Shown here one piece after another: positions 30,121 through 37,899 of a DNA stretch of 64,000 nt. The DNA is from Mesorhizobium qingshengii. GTDB lineage: Bacteria > Pseudomonadota > Alphaproteobacteria > Rhizobiales > Rhizobiaceae. The translations under genes and the position numbers were made by a program. Numbering within the stretch: position 1 is the stretch's first letter; the number at the start of each line of letters is the position of its first letter. The notes below the pieces were generated by a model, which made no database searches, was not told where the DNA came from, and saw only the letters and a list, made by a program, of their open reading frames with translations. The stretch lies in the NCBI RefSeq assembly GCF_027563465.1, contig NZ_JAPFQA010000007.1, positions 248,001 through 312,000 of the forward strand. The letters are read 5' to 3'.

Positions 30121-30225
30121 ATGGCAGAATCGAAGTCGCAAATTCCACAATCACGTCGCAATGCAGCATATTTTCTGCTTGCCTGTGGCACAAATGAACC
30201 TAGACTCCAGTGCATAGCTCTTTAA
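30121..30225 (+). CDS. Possible 34-residue small ORF
   Basis: An ATG with AGGAG 12 bp upstream opens a 34-codon frame (MAESKSQIPQSRR, then a hydrophobic stretch AAYFLLACG) that ends at 30225, directly before the Shine-Dalgarno of the next small ORF. It could be a leader peptide or chance. A promoter-like sequence for the next ORF (TTGCCT, 16 bp, TAGACT at 30179-30206) lies inside it, which argues it may be non-coding. Confidence 0.3.
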   Translation: MAESKSQIPQSRRNAAYFLLACGTNEPRLQCIAL

Positions 30226-30239
30226 GAGGAGGCTATGCC

Positions 30240-30326
30240 ATGGGACTTACGAGGCCAATCAACGCATTGATGATCTGTGCTGCGTTCGCCTTCATCGGAG
30301 CCCTTATTATGGGCTTTCTTCCCTGA
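30240..30326 (+). CDS. Small 28-residue hydrophobic protein
   Basis: A 28-codon ORF starting MGLTRPINALMICAAF and ending GALIMGFLP, which predicts a single membrane-spanning helix. It has an excellent ribosome binding site (GAGGAGG at 30226-30232, 7 nt from the ATG), a candidate promoter at 30179-30206 and a strong terminator 44 bp after the stop, so it looks like a complete transcription unit. I do not know a function; small membrane proteins of this kind often modulate transporters or sensor kinases. Confidence 0.7.
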   Translation: MGLTRPINALMICAAFAFIGALIMGFLP

Positions 30327-30370
30327 CCCGCCAACCTGGGAAGACCAGCACCCAATAGTCCAACCGATTC

Positions 30371-30405
30371 GAAAGGCCGGGTTTTTGCCCGGCCTTTCGC
30401 TTTTT
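30371..30405 (+). terminator. Strong Rho-independent terminator
   Basis: An 11-bp perfect stem (GAAAGGCCGGG/CCCGGCCTTTC, 30371-30381 and 30388-30398) with loop TTTTTG is followed by GCTTTTT. It terminates the small-ORF transcript from the left and sits just past the stop of metF, which is read from the right. Confidence 0.92.
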
Positions 30406-30413
30406 CTGCCTGT

Positions 30414-31331
30414 TCATGCCGCGGCTGACCCGGCTGCCTCCACTTCATGCGAGCGAATGCCGATCATGTGGCAGACCGCGAAGACAAGGTCAGCCCGGTT
30501 CATGGTGTAGAAGTGGAAGTCGCCCACCCCGCGCTCGACCAGGTCCAGCACCTGTTCGGCCGCCACCGCCGAAGCCACCAGCGCATGCGTTTGCGGATCG
30601 TTCTGCAAACCGTCGAAGCGCTCGGCCAGCCAAGCCGGCACCAGCGCGCCGCAGCGCGCCGAGAAATTGGCGACCTGGGTGAAATTGTGCACCGGCAGGA
30701 TGCCGGGCACGATCGGGATGTAGATACCGGCGCGGCGCGCGCGCTCGACATAGCGCTCATAGAGATCATTGTCGAAGAAGAACTGGGTGATCGCCCGCGT
30801 CGCGCCATTGTCGACCTTGCGCTTCAGCATGTCGATGTCGGTGGCGAAGTCAGGGCTTTCCGGGTGCTTCTCCGGATAGGCCGAAACCGAGATGTCGAAA
30901 TCGCCGGCATCCTTCAGCGCCCCCACCAGCTCGGCGCCGTTGGCGTAGCCGTCCGGATGCGGACGATAGGCGGTTCCGACGCCGGCGGCTGGATCGCCCC
31001 GCAAGGCGACGAAGCGCTTCACGCCCATATCGGCGAATTCCTGGATCACCGCGTCGACCTCATGGCGGGCGGCGTCCACACAGGTCATGTGCGCCGCCGG
31101 TGTCAGGCTGGTCTCTTTCAGGATACGGCCGATGGTGCGTGCGGTGCGCTCACGCGTCGAGCCGCCGGCGCCATAGGTCACCGAGACGAATTTCGGCTTT
31201 AGCGGCTCCAGCCGGGTGACCGTGTCCCACAGCCTCGATTCCATCTCGTCGGTCTTCGGAGGGAAGAATTCAAAGGACACGCTGACCTTGTCGCCAATGT
31301 CCGGGCGGCGGGAAAAACGGAACTGGTTCAT
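30414..31331 (-). CDS. metF: 5,10-methylenetetrahydrofolate reductase MetF
   Basis: MetF reduces methylene-THF to methyl-THF, supplying the methyl group for methionine. The 305-residue TIM-barrel flavoprotein has SFEFFPPKT with the catalytic Glu near residue 21, VSVTYGAGGSTRERT, HMTCV, FVALRGDP and TQFFFDN, all family motifs. The start shares a base with the stop of the upstream ArsR-methyltransferase gene (TGATG), so the two are translationally coupled, consistent with a methionine-cycle control unit. Confidence 0.96.
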   Translation of the reverse strand: MNQFRFSRRPDIGDKVSVSFEFFPPKTDEMESRLWDTVTRLEPLKPKFVSVTYGAGGSTRERTARTIGRILKETSLTPAAHMTCVDAARHEVDAVIQEFADMGVKRFVALRGDPAAGVGTAYRPHPDGYANGAELVGALKDAGDFDISVSAYPEKHPESPDFATDIDMLKRKVDNGATRAITQFFFDNDLYERYVERARRAGIYIPIVPGILPVHNFTQVANFSARCGALVPAWLAERFDGLQNDPQTHALVASAVAAEQVLDLVERGVGDFHFYTMNRADLVFAVCHMIGIRSHEVEAAGSAAA

Positions 31332-32353
31332 CAGGCGATTTCCCCTATCGAGCTAACTTTGGCCTGGCGGCTTTCATTGGAAGGATCGGCGATCAGCAGC
31401 CGCCGGTCGCGGCCAAGCCAAAGCTTGACGGTGAGCTTGGCCTCATTGCCGCCGCGCGGCTCGAACTCTTGGGCATCCTCGAGATCGAGGCCGGCTTCGG
31501 AAAACCACTCCTTGATCTGCCGGTCCGAAAAGCCGAGCCGCATATGCGCGTGTTCGTCACGCAGGAACTCCAGCGCATGCGGCGCGAAATCGACGATGAC
31601 CAGCCGCCCGGCCGGGCGCAAAAGCCGCGCGGCCTCGTGGATGGCGCGGGCGGGGTCGTCGAGATAGTGCAGCACCTGGTGGATGGTGACGAGATCGAAG
31701 GCATCGCGCTCGACCGGCGGCGCGAAGATGTCGCCCTGCCGCACCTGCGCATTCGAAATGCCTGCCTTGTCGAGATTGGCGCGCGCCACGGTCAGCATCT
31801 CACGCGACATGTCGATGCCGACACCGCGCCGGTAGAGCGGCGAGAATATCTCCAGCAGCCGCCCGGTGCCCGTGCCGAGATCAAGCATCGACTGGAATGG
31901 CCGCTTGCCGACCAGCTTCAACATCGCGGCTTCGACGGCGCGGTCCGGCACATGCAGCGAACGGATATGGTCCCAGCTCGCCGCGTTCACCGAAAAATAT
32001 TCGGTGGCGCGGTCCTGACGCTTGCGCTTGACCGAGGCCAGCCGCTCAAGGTCGCGCTCGACCTGCGGGTCGGCACCGCGAATGCCGGAAACCAGCCCCA
32101 TCACGAAATCGCGTGCGGAATCGGCGTCCGACAGGCGGAAGAAGGCCCACGACCCTTCCTGGTAGCGGCCGATCAGCCCCGCCTCCAGCAGCAGCTTCAG
32201 ATGCCGCGAAACGCGCGGCTGCGACTGGCCGAGAATTTCGGTAAGATCGGAAACGGTGAGGTCGCCGCGCGACAACAGTGCCAATATGCGCAGCCGGCTG
32301 GATTCGGCCGCCGCCTTCAGTGTGTCCACCATGGTGTCGAGCGAAACATGCAT
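31331..32353 (-). CDS. ArsR-type regulator fused to a SAM-dependent methyltransferase domain
   Basis: The 340-residue protein joins an N-terminal ArsR winged helix (residues 1-about 95; recognition region in LGQSQPRVSRHLKLLLEAGLI, HTH about 33-56) to a class I methyltransferase domain with motif I LDLGTGTGRLLEIF (157-170), GIDMSREML and LRPAGRLVIVDF. Coupled to metF, it likely regulates methionine/SAM metabolism, perhaps sensing SAM or SAH through the methyltransferase fold. ArsR-family SahR/SamR regulators of this pathway are known. Whether the domain is still catalytic is open. Confidence 0.88.
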   Translation of the reverse strand: MHVSLDTMVDTLKAAAESSRLRILALLSRGDLTVSDLTEILGQSQPRVSRHLKLLLEAGLIGRYQEGSWAFFRLSDADSARDFVMGLVSGIRGADPQVERDLERLASVKRKRQDRATEYFSVNAASWDHIRSLHVPDRAVEAAMLKLVGKRPFQSMLDLGTGTGRLLEIFSPLYRRGVGIDMSREMLTVARANLDKAGISNAQVRQGDIFAPPVERDAFDLVTIHQVLHYLDDPARAIHEAARLLRPAGRLVIVDFAPHALEFLRDEHAHMRLGFSDRQIKEWFSEAGLDLEDAQEFEPRGGNEAKLTVKLWLGRDRRLLIADPSNESRQAKVSSIGEIA

Positions 32354-32377
32354 CAGCGTATTCTCTTTGAAAAAGAT

Positions 32378-32393
32378 ATAAACATATGTTTAT
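32378..32393. promoter_or_regulatory. Palindromic operator for the ArsR fusion-metF operon
   Basis: A perfect 16-bp palindrome, ATAAACATATGTTTAT, lies 25 bp upstream of the regulator start in an AT-rich island unlike its GC-rich surroundings. Winged-helix ArsR dimers bind such inverted repeats, so autoregulation of the ArsR-metF operon is the simplest reading. Confidence 0.8.
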
Positions 32394-32531
32394 GTCGATT
32401 TTCCAAACCTTGCAAGCGCTATGTCGCTTCCGGACAACAAAATGCCGCATGCGTGATTTCCCGCTCCATGCCTCCCAAAACGGTGTAGCGATCTGGGGAC
32501 AAGGACATGCGCCAACAGGAAGATGGGCAGA

Positions 32532-33056
32532 ATGACCGCACCGCGTGAAATGTTCGAGGCGCGCGAAGGCGAGCAGAGACTGCAAACCGACCCGGCAACG
32601 ATGCCGCCGGATGGCGGGATCGTCTTCATCGGCCGCATCGCCTCGCCATGGAAGACGCGGGAGACCTGCCCGAAGAACATGCGCGCCGCGCGCGAAACCG
32701 GGCGGCCGGCGGTGCTGACCATCGACGCGCCTTACCGTGAAGGCCTGCGGGGACTGGAACGAGCCAGCCACGTCATCATCCTGTCCTGGCTGCACCACGC
32801 GCCGCGGAATCTGATTGTGCAGAAACCCCGCCATGCGGCTGAAGCGAAAGGCGTATTCGGCCTGCGCTCCCCTGCCCGGCCGAACCCGGTCGGCCTGCAT
32901 GTGGCCAGGCTCGTCGGGCTCGACATCGGCACCGGGCGCATCGACCTTGACGCCATCGACGTGCTCGACGGCACGCCGGCCATCGACATCAAGCCCTATT
33001 TCGCGTCGACCGACGCCATATCAGAGGCGACCATTGAAGGGCGCGACGAGCGATGA
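32532..33056 (+). CDS. tRNA (t6A37) N6-methyltransferase TrmO/TsaA family
   Basis: TrmO methylates the t6A modification at position 37 of certain tRNAs using SAM. The 174-residue beta-barrel protein has IGRIASPWKTRETCPKN at the start and the hallmark GVFGLRSPARPNPVGLH near residue 110, then LDAIDVLDGTPAIDIKPY. The start MTAPREMF is chosen because AGGAAG is properly spaced for it but too close to the ATG three codons upstream. It overlaps the next gene by 4 bp. Confidence 0.85.
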   Translation: MTAPREMFEAREGEQRLQTDPATMPPDGGIVFIGRIASPWKTRETCPKNMRAARETGRPAVLTIDAPYREGLRGLERASHVIILSWLHHAPRNLIVQKPRHAAEAKGVFGLRSPARPNPVGLHVARLVGLDIGTGRIDLDAIDVLDGTPAIDIKPYFASTDAISEATIEGRDER

Positions 33057-33367
33057 AGGCGACGACCGGCCGACGTCGCGCCATCGCCAAGGCGCTGACC
33101 GCGCTTCTGCCGCTGGCGCCCTATGCCGACATGGAGAAGATCCGTACCGACGCCGGCGCGGTTCATATGAAGACCTTGCCGCCTTCCATCGCCGTGTGGC
33201 TGGCGACCATTGCCCATGTCCGTCATGCCCATACCGACTACGAAAAGCTGCTGAGCGATGGCTATGACCGCGACTCGGCGCGTTTCTTCGTCATCGAGCA
33301 GACCAACATCGTGCTCACCCGCTGGCGCGCGACACGGCTGCTCGACGCTGATGACGAGGATGAATAA
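33053..33367 (+). CDS. DUF2293 domain protein
   Basis: A 104-residue protein, probably of the DUF2293 family, with RRRAIAKALTALLPLAPYADMEKI and SIAVWLATIAHVRHAHTDYEKLL followed by YDRDSARFFV. The function is not known to me. No signal or membrane segment is present, so it is probably cytoplasmic. Its ATGA overlap with trmO suggests co-translation, but no mechanistic link is apparent. Confidence 0.8.
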   Translation: MKATTGRRRAIAKALTALLPLAPYADMEKIRTDAGAVHMKTLPPSIAVWLATIAHVRHAHTDYEKLLSDGYDRDSARFFVIEQTNIVLTRWRATRLLDADDEDE

Positions 33368-33381
33368 GGCGGTAAGTCCGC

Positions 33382-33885
33382 TTATTGCCGCGTCAGGACG
33401 GCGACCGCATTGTAGGGCTGGCCGTCCGCCTGGCCGACCCACGTCCAGGACAGGTTCCCCTTGAAAAACCTGACGGTGATGTCGCCGCCGTCGATGCACT
33501 TGTCCTGGCCGTAAGTGATGCTCTCATGGTATTGCGCCGATGTTTCGTCCCTGGACGTCTGCGACAGCGATCCGCCGCAGCCGAGCGATGGATAGTCTAT
33601 CGACGCGACACCATCCCCAATCGTCATGGCGATCGACCAGTCGGCGCCGGCGTCACCAGCCGGACTCTGGTGGCCCTTGCCTACCCAGGTGCCGGTCAGC
33701 GTCGGTACATCCACCCCGCAAGGAACGTTCTGGAAGATCGGCGTCAGTTCGCTGCCTGTCTTCTCGCAGCGATAGGTCTGGCCGCCCTGGCACAGTTCCT
33801 CGCCTTCTTTCGCGCACTGCGCACTGGCTTCGCCCGCGGCGGCGAAAATCATCATGGCTGCAATGACGGTCCCAAGCCTGCCCAT
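33382..33885 (-). CDS. Secreted cysteine-containing protein of unknown function
   Basis: A 167-residue protein with a signal peptide (cleavage near GEASAQ). The mature part has six or so cysteines (CAKEGEELCQGG, YRCEK, VPCG, LGCGG, DKC) compatible with disulfides, and a beta-rich C-terminal region (GTWVGKGHQ, FKGNLSWTWVG) reminiscent of small lipocalin-like secreted domains. I do not recognise a named family. It converges on the DUF2293 gene with 14 bp between the stops. Confidence 0.75.
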   Translation of the reverse strand: MGRLGTVIAAMMIFAAAGEASAQCAKEGEELCQGGQTYRCEKTGSELTPIFQNVPCGVDVPTLTGTWVGKGHQSPAGDAGADWSIAMTIGDGVASIDYPSLGCGGSLSQTSRDETSAQYHESITYGQDKCIDGGDITVRFFKGNLSWTWVGQADGQPYNAVAVLTRQ

Positions 33886-34043
33886 GTCCCCTCCCGTTCA
33901 GAGCCCCCCACGATTGTATGGCAATTCCAGTCCAGTGTATCGGCCAGTTCGCCATGGAGGACGAACAGCGCCGGACGGGTGGCTCTATCGCTTCCGCCTG
34001 GGGCCGATAGCCTGCGGATTCCGCCTTGCGAGAGGAGCCCCCG

Positions 34044-35006
34044 ATGAGCCAGACGACGGCAATACAGGCCGCCAAGCTGCTGCCTGCGGTCAGCGACCGC
34101 CACGTCGACCCGCATTCCTATCCCCAGGGCATCGCCTTCCTGGACGGCCAGTACCTGCCGATGTCGCAAGCCAGGATTTCGGTGCTGGACTGGGGTTTCC
34201 TCCATTCCGACGCAACCTACGACACGGTGCATGTCTGGAACGGCCGCTTCTTCCGCCTCGATCTGCATCTCGAGCGCTTCTTCGGCGGGCTGGAAAAGCT
34301 GCGGATGACGATCCCCTTCGACCGCGAAGGCGTGACTGAGATCCTGCACAATTGCGTCGCGCTGTCGGGCCATCGCGCAGCCTATGTCGAAATGCTGTGC
34401 ACGCGCGGCGCCTCGCCGACCTTCAGCCGTGACCCGCGCCAGGCGGTCAACCGCTTCATGGCCTTCGCGGTACCGTTCGGCTCGGTCGCCAATGCCGAGC
34501 AATTGCGGCGCGGCCTGCATGTCGCGGTCAGCGACAAGGTGCGCATTCCGCCGGCCTCGATCGACCCGGCGATCAAGAACTACCACTGGCTCGACCTCGT
34601 GCGCGGCCTCTATGATGCCTACGACCGTGGTGCCGAGACCGCGCTCATCCTCGATTTCAACGGCAATGTCGCCGAAGGTCCGGGCTTCAACGTCTTCTGC
34701 GTCAAGCACGGCAAACTGTCGACGCCGGCCATCGGCGTGCTGCCCGGTATCACCCGCCGCACCGTTTTCGATCTCTGCGCCGAGGCCGGACTTGCCGCCA
34801 CGACCGCCGATGTCAGCGTCGCCGCGCTCAAGGCGTCCGACGAAGTCTTCATCACCTCGACCGCCGGCGGCATCATGCCGGTGACGCGGATCGACGGCGC
34901 CCCGGTGGCGGACGGCAAGGTCGGCGCGATCACCAGCCGGCTGATGGCGCGTTACTGGGAGAAGCATGACGATCCGGCATGGTCGAGCCCGGTGCGCTAT
35001 CCCTGA
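34044..35006 (+). CDS. Class IV PLP aminotransferase (BCAT/DAAT-like)
   Basis: A 320-residue aminotransferase of fold type IV, the group of branched-chain and D-amino acid aminotransferases and aminodeoxychorismate lyase. It shows SVLDWGFLHSDATYDTVHVW near residue 50, the expected PLP lysine in AIKNYHWLDLVRG, NGNVAEGPGFNVF, and LPGITRRTVFDL. The start MSQTTAI has GAGGAG 8 bp upstream. The N-terminal extension relative to IlvE and its isolated position leave the substrate open; it is not clearly the housekeeping IlvE. Confidence 0.85.
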   Translation: MSQTTAIQAAKLLPAVSDRHVDPHSYPQGIAFLDGQYLPMSQARISVLDWGFLHSDATYDTVHVWNGRFFRLDLHLERFFGGLEKLRMTIPFDREGVTEILHNCVALSGHRAAYVEMLCTRGASPTFSRDPRQAVNRFMAFAVPFGSVANAEQLRRGLHVAVSDKVRIPPASIDPAIKNYHWLDLVRGLYDAYDRGAETALILDFNGNVAEGPGFNVFCVKHGKLSTPAIGVLPGITRRTVFDLCAEAGLAATTADVSVAALKASDEVFITSTAGGIMPVTRIDGAPVADGKVGAITSRLMARYWEKHDDPAWSSPVRYP

Positions 35007-35140
35007 TCCAACGGATGGCTGTCCAAAAAAGATTTCCCCTCACCTCTGGAAAATCCCGGGATACGCCGTATATGCCCGAAAGCGGAGAAGCCTCCGCTTT
35101 CATCAGAAAAATCGCGCCCGCAGGGGCAAGGATTCCTATC

Positions 35141-35980
35141 ATGACAAACAAGGTTTGGTTCATCACCGGATCGTCGAAGGGTTTTGGCCGCGTCTGGGCC
35201 GAGGCCGCACTGGCGCGAGGCGACCGCGTCGCCGCGACCGCCCGCGATGCCGGCACGCTCGCCGATCTCGTCGAGACATATGGCGACAAGATCGCCGCGA
35301 TAAAGCTCGACGTCACCGACAAGAAAGCCGTCGACGCCGCTGTCGCCGAGGCGCACAGGCGCTTTGGCCGGCTCGACGTCGTCATCAACAATGCCGGCTA
35401 TGGCCATTTCGGCGCCATCGAGGAAGTCAGCGAACAGGAAGCCCGCGACCAGATCGAAACCAATGTGTTCGGCGCTCTCTGGGTGACCCAGGCCGCGCTG
35501 CCGATCATGCGGGCGCAGCGCTCCGGCCACATCATCCAGATCTCGTCGATCGGCGGCGTCAATGCCTTTGCCTCGCTCGGCCTTTACCACGCCTCGAAAT
35601 GGGCGCTGGAAGCCTTCAGCCAGTCGCTGAGCATCGAGGTCGCGGAATTCGGCATCCATGTCACGCTGGTCGAGCCCGGCGGCTTCTCCACCGACTGGGC
35701 CGGCCCGTCGGCCAAGGTCTCCCAACCGATCGAAGCCTACGCCCCCGCGCGCGCCAAGATGGCCGAGCGCCGCGCCAATTCGGTCGCCGGCGATCCCGAG
35801 GCCACTGGCCCGGCGATGCTGGCCATTGTCGATGCGGCCGAGCCGCCGCTCAGGGTCTTCTTCGGCGATGGCGGCCTGCCGATGATCAAACAGGAATACG
35901 CCAACCGTCTCGCCACCTGGGAAAAATGGGACCACGTGTCCATCATGGCGCAAGGCGCCAGGAAGAACCGCAAGGGTTGA
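35141..35980 (+). CDS. Short-chain dehydrogenase/reductase
   Basis: A 279-residue classical SDR: TGSSKGFGR nucleotide-binding loop near residue 9, NNAGYG near 84, catalytic Ser in ISSIGGVNA and YHASK with the Tyr/Lys pair. These are NAD(P)-dependent oxidoreductases acting on diverse alcohols and ketones; the substrate is unknown. The frame is open upstream, but the ATG at 35141, after GGGGCAAGGA, gives the correct SDR start MTNKVWFITG. Confidence 0.88.
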   Translation: MTNKVWFITGSSKGFGRVWAEAALARGDRVAATARDAGTLADLVETYGDKIAAIKLDVTDKKAVDAAVAEAHRRFGRLDVVINNAGYGHFGAIEEVSEQEARDQIETNVFGALWVTQAALPIMRAQRSGHIIQISSIGGVNAFASLGLYHASKWALEAFSQSLSIEVAEFGIHVTLVEPGGFSTDWAGPSAKVSQPIEAYAPARAKMAERRANSVAGDPEATGPAMLAIVDAAEPPLRVFFGDGGLPMIKQEYANRLATWEKWDHVSIMAQGARKNRKG

Positions 35981-35997
35981 GACGATTCGGGAATATC

Positions 35998-36021
35998 GCT
36001 ACGCCGCCCTGGCGGCGTAGC
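35998..36021. repeat. Perfect 11-bp inverted repeat between convergent genes
   Basis: Arms GCTACGCCGCC and GGCGGCGTAGC with a 2-bp centre lie 18 bp past the SDR stop and about 48 bp from the stop of the MOSC gene on the other strand. There is no T-run, so it is a weak terminator candidate or a small palindromic element. Confidence 0.55.
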
Positions 36022-36069
36022 CTCCGCCCAATGCGGCAATGTTCATTCCGCTGAGGGCGGGCGTCTGGA

Positions 36070-36681
36070 TCAGTAGATCCACTGCTCCGGCACGCGCACC
36101 GAGATTTCTTCGCCTGCCCTGATTGTACCCGGCTTCTCGACCCAGGCGACGAGGCCGCGAAGCCGCTTGGCGGCCTTCGGGAACAACAGCGCGCCGGCTT
36201 CAACGTCGGCCATGCCTGCATTTTCAGCGATCGAACGGCCGGAGATGCGGCAAGGTCCGTTCTGCGCGTCGACCTTGATGGTCACACCGCCCTTGAAGAA
36301 CAGCAGCGTCCCGGCCGGCAGCATGGACAAATGCGGCACGCCTTCGATCACCAGATTGGCGCCGATCCACTCCGGCTTGATTTCGGCGAGACCCATCCGC
36401 TCGGCGACGATGGCCAGTTCATCCGCCGCCACGACAGACAACTGCCGTTCGTTGCGCATTTCCGTGCCGCGCGGATACCAGGGCTCGCGCCCGCCCGAAC
36501 GCCGCGTCGATCCGGCATGGAAATCGCCTGATATGCCGTCGAAGCCCAGGCGCAACTCGTCCACCGGGCATGTCTCGAAATGATCCGACGGCGCGAGGTA
36601 AAGCGCTGCCGCCTTGGCGGCAAGCTTTCGCGCCGGGATGATTTCGACCGGCTTTTCAGCCTCGGGGAAGAGATCCAGCAT
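36070..36681 (-). CDS. MOSC domain-containing protein
   Basis: A 203-residue protein with a MOSC domain, the C-terminal domain of molybdenum cofactor sulfurases and of YiiM/MARC-like oxidoreductases. It has GISGDFHAGSTRRSGGREPWYPRG near the start of the domain, a glutamate-rich WIGANLVIEG, and the conserved Cys in QNGPCRISG that is thought to ligate Moco or carry sulfur. The 34 codons upstream of MLDLFPEAEK are a shadow of the TetR gene. Its start overlaps the tetR-type gene by 26 bp, so the two are co-transcribed. Confidence 0.82.
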   Translation of the reverse strand: MLDLFPEAEKPVEIIPARKLAAKAAALYLAPSDHFETCPVDELRLGFDGISGDFHAGSTRRSGGREPWYPRGTEMRNERQLSVVAADELAIVAERMGLAEIKPEWIGANLVIEGVPHLSMLPAGTLLFFKGGVTIKVDAQNGPCRISGRSIAENAGMADVEAGALLFPKAAKRLRGLVAWVEKPGTIRAGEEISVRVPEQWIY

Positions 36682-37327
36682 GGCTTCGTTCCTTGGATGA
36701 TGCCACCTGGTTTTGCCCCTCGGCCGGCAAGGCCGCAAGGGCGGTTTGGGCCAAAACGCGCAACTCTTCGACCGAAGCGCCATCCCGCGCCTGGATCGAC
36801 ATGCCGTTCATGACACCTGCCAGGTATTTGGCGAAGCCCTCGACCGAGAGGTTTTCCGGCAGGTCGCCCACCGCCTTGCCCTTGGCCAGCCGGCCCGCGA
36901 TCGCCGCCTCACTTGCCTTGCGATAGGCCTTGAGCTCATCGGCAATGGCCTGCGCCTGCGGCGAGGTTGCCAGCGCACCGCTGACGAACAGGCATCCGCC
37001 GGGCTTGCCGGGCCGGGAATAGGCCTCCGCCGCGCCCAGCAGCAACCGCCGGATCGCCTCCCGCGTCGGCACCGGCGCGCTCAATGCATCGAGCGCAAAC
37101 CCTATCTCGGTCTGGTGGTAGCGCGTCAGCGCCTTGCGAAACAAAGTCTCCTTGTCGGTGAAGGCGTTGTAGATCTGTGGCGGCGTCAGCCCCATCGCCT
37201 CGCGCAGCATGGCCAGCGACGTTGCCTCGTAGCCATGCTCCCAGAACAGATGCATCGCCGCGTCCAGCGCCCGATCGGGGTCGAATGCGCGCGGCCGGCC
37301 GCCGCGCGGCTTTTCCAATTTATTCAT
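36656..37327 (-). CDS. TetR/AcrR family transcriptional regulator
   Basis: A 223-residue regulator from MNKLEKPRGGRPRAFD. The N-terminal TetR helix-turn-helix is clear (ALDAAMHLFWEHGYEATSLAMLREAMGLTPPQIYNAFTDKETLF, described here by its key parts LFWEHGYEATS and GLTPPQIYNAF). The C-terminal ligand domain includes PGGCLFVSGALA, typical of a common oxidative/electrophile-responsive subgroup. It is divergent from the tautomerase gene and likely controls it and the MOSC gene. The upstream 23 codons are excluded because the operator lies there. Confidence 0.88.
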   Translation of the reverse strand: MNKLEKPRGGRPRAFDPDRALDAAMHLFWEHGYEATSLAMLREAMGLTPPQIYNAFTDKETLFRKALTRYHQTEIGFALDALSAPVPTREAIRRLLLGAAEAYSRPGKPGGCLFVSGALATSPQAQAIADELKAYRKASEAAIAGRLAKGKAVGDLPENLSVEGFAKYLAGVMNGMSIQARDGASVEELRVLAQTALAALPAEGQNQVASSKERSHAGSLPRG

Positions 37328-37370
37328 AGCGATCGATACGAAACCCGTTGACTCGCCTTCCCCGCATAAC

Positions 37371-37384
37371 GTAACAATTGCTAC
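37371..37384. promoter_or_regulatory. Candidate TetR operator between divergent genes
   Basis: The inverted repeat GTAACAATTGCTAC (one mismatched pair) lies 44 bp from the tetR-type start and 67 bp from the tautomerase start. It coincides with the -10 position of a plus-strand promoter whose -35 is TTGACT at 37348-37353. ACGAAAC also occurs twice as a direct repeat flanking the region. This suits repression of both divergent genes by the TetR protein. Confidence 0.5.
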
Positions 37385-37451
37385 GAAACATGGCAAGCAG
37401 AATGAAAACCCTGCTGGCGAGGCCGTGCAACCAAAGGCAAAGGAGAGTCAA

Positions 37452-37874
37452 ATGCCAATCACCGTGACCGCGCCGGAAGGCGTACTGACCCCAGCGGGAG
37501 AGCGCGAAATCCTGCCGCGTCTTAGCGCCGCCCTCATCGAAGCCTCTGGCGCCACCGGCAATCCGTTCTTCACCGCGATTGTCGGCGGCACGGTCCACGT
37601 CCTGCCGCCTCACCACATCTATGCCGGCGGCGCCAATCGGCCGGTCGTCATGGTGGAACTGAAATTGCCCAACATCGGCCTTGGCTCGATCGAAGCCCGC
37701 AAGGACTTCATCACCGCTGCTTCCGGTATTGTCGCAGGGCTCTGCGTGCCCGGCCACCGCCCCGAAAACACCTGGATCAACATCGTCAACGCGCCCGACG
37801 GCGGCTGGGGTATCGGCAACAGGCAATATACCGGTGACGCGCTTGTCGCTGCCGCCACCGCAGCCTCGCACTGA
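37452..37874 (+). CDS. Tautomerase (4-oxalocrotonate tautomerase/MIF superfamily)
   Basis: A 140-residue protein with Pro directly after the initiator Met (MPITVTAPEGV); processing would expose the catalytic N-terminal proline of this superfamily. It is longer than a single 4-OT unit (about 62 residues), suggesting a two-repeat tautomerase-like fold. A good AGGAGAG site fixes the start. It faces the TetR gene across a shared regulatory region, so it may be induced by the TetR ligand. Confidence 0.82.
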   Translation: MPITVTAPEGVLTPAGEREILPRLSAALIEASGATGNPFFTAIVGGTVHVLPPHHIYAGGANRPVVMVELKLPNIGLGSIEARKDFITAASGIVAGLCVPGHRPENTWINIVNAPDGGWGIGNRQYTGDALVAAATAASH

Positions 37875-37899
37875 TCTGGCGATGAACGGAAGCGAACCG

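Noticed and set aside
32046..32900. Minus-strand open frame opposite trmO and across the ArsR promoter
   Set aside because: It runs through the AT-rich operator and has no family features; trmO motifs are on the plus strand.
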